Assembly (NCBI RefSeq): GCF_001279725.1
Contig: NZ_LGDE01000436.1
Coordinates: 1 to 64,000, forward strand
From: Streptomyces sp. WM4235
Lineage (GTDB): Bacteria > Actinomycetota > Actinomycetes > Streptomycetales > Streptomycetaceae
Direction: 5' to 3'
DNA: 64,000 bases
This document shows, one piece after another, positions 63,285-64,000 of this stretch (the stretch's first letter is position 1; every line of letters begins with the position of its first letter). Below the pieces are notes generated by a model. It had not been told where the DNA came from. It searched no databases and saw nothing but the letters and a program-made list of their open reading frames with translations. Made by a program: the position numbers and the translations under genes.

Positions 63285-64000
63285 GACCCTCCGGGCCCGG
63301 GCGGCGGCGGCCGCCGCCCTCGCCATGGCCGCGGTGCTCGGCGCCGGCGGGCTGTGGCTGTACACGCTGCTGCGGGCCAACCTGCTCGACAACACCACCG
63401 GGCGCACGGAGCTGGCCGCGCGGAAGGTCGTCGCGCAGCTCGACACCCGGACCCTGCCGCCCGGCGGCCGACTGGCCGCACCCGAGGGCGGGGTGGACCT
63501 GGTCCTCGTCCGGGACGCGGCCGGGCGGACCGTCGCCGGCAGCCGGGATCCGCGCGGCACCCCGGACTTCGACGGGCTGCGCCCGGCGGCCGGGGAGGAC
63601 TCCCGATCGGCCGTGGTGCCCTTGGGGCGCGCCGGTTCGGAGCGGGGCGTGGCGGTGGTGGTCCGCTCCCCCGGGCCGCCCGGGGGCGAGGGCCCGTACA
63701 CCGTGTACGCCATGACCGTCCTGCGCGACGTGGACGACGCGACGCGGGCCATCGGGGTCGGGCTGCTCGCCGGCGCGCCCCCGTTGATCGCCTTCGCGGC
63801 GGCGCTGGCCTGGTGGGTGACGGGGCAGGCGCTGCGCCCGGTCACGGCGATCCGCACCGGGTTGGCGGCCGTCACCGCGAGCGAGCCGGGTCGCCGGGTC
63901 CCGGATCCGGGCGGGGCCGACGAGATCGCGCGGCTCGCCCGGACCGTCAACGACACCCTCGACCGGTTGGAGCGTTCCGACGCCCGGCAGCGGCAGTTCA
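63277..64000 (+). CDS. Sensor histidine kinase, 5' part (cut by window end)
   Basis: The first about 241 residues of a membrane histidine kinase. It opens VVRTLRARAAAA and has a first membrane segment (about 8-32), then an extracellular sensor of about 120 residues. A second membrane segment follows (about 152-175, VGLLAGAPPLIAFAAALAWW) and then a HAMP-like region ending LERSDARQRQF, just short of the expected H-box. The GTG at 63277 overlaps the regulator stop by 8 bp. The frame remains open to base 64000. It is the cognate kinase of the preceding regulator. Confidence 0.88.
   Translation, partial: MVRTLRARAAAAAALAMAAVLGAGGLWLYTLLRANLLDNTTGRTELAARKVVAQLDTRTLPPGGRLAAPEGGVDLVLVRDAAGRTVAGSRDPRGTPDFDGLRPAAGEDSRSAVVPLGRAGSERGVAVVVRSPGPPGGEGPYTVYAMTVLRDVDDATRAIGVGLLAGAPPLIAFAAALAWWVTGQALRPVTAIRTGLAAVTASEPGRRVPDPGGADEIARLARTVNDTLDRLERSDARQRQF

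Overview
The window reads as a vegetative-core segment of a Streptomyces (or very close relative) chromosome. GC content is very high, third-position bias is strong, and GTG starts are common. The lineage markers bldM, whiD, a shbA-type sigma factor, groEL1 with a histidine-rich tail, and an isobutyryl-CoA mutase small subunit are all present. Gene order resembles, from memory and not by computation, the model Streptomyces stretch that runs from purN/sucCD to groESL.

Layout, left to right. (1) 1-6150: a probable purN start, a DUF6350 membrane protein, an odd Xre-HTH/sigma-like fusion, and the sucCD operon with a Crp-type site upstream. (2) 6151-14255: an unfamiliar island. A MoxR ATPase, a DUF5682 protein and a VWA protein run leftward. 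A SWIM zinc-finger protein and a DUF5691 protein run rightward. The 134-bp divergent spacer carries two outward-facing copies of the RecA-independent DNA-damage promoter motif (RecA-NDp/PafBC type), and a related motif lies in front of pcrA at 22.7 kb. This is the strongest candidate for an undescribed system. (3) 14256-19333: repeat-rich non-coding DNA, icmB, a lipase-like hydrolase and a tyrosine-rich M23 endopeptidase. (4) 19082-20097: a small foreign-looking patch with four copies of a 16-bp motif, an orphan membrane gene and a transposase-like relic. (5) 20105-34618: pcrA, an ArsR regulator, an NlpC/P60 hydrolase, an esterase, a PspC-linked two-component system, DoxX, a class II aldolase, guaA, and a chorismate mutase behind a Phe/Tyr leader-peptide attenuator. 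(6) 34965-49439: a sortase-type surface protein, a GMC oxidoreductase with a four-cysteine motif, an aldehyde dehydrogenase, three related receptor-type Ser/Thr kinases (one a split pseudokinase) and glpD. (7) 49691-56838: a nucleotide-sugar dehydrogenase homologue lacking its catalytic cysteine, a small membrane protein, guaB3, guaB, shbA, bldM and whiD, with a sigma-BldN promoter in front of bldM. (8) 57005-64000: a LysR regulator, an SDR, an ABM/SnoaL fusion, groEL1-groES under two CIRCE operators, and an OmpR-type response regulator with a histidine kinase cut by the window end.

Functional themes are central metabolism (succinyl-CoA synthetase, GMP synthesis, aromatic amino acids), cell-envelope remodelling and signalling, developmental control, and a probable damage-responsive ATPase/VWA machine. 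All family assignments rest on reading motifs and on recollection of families; no database search was run.
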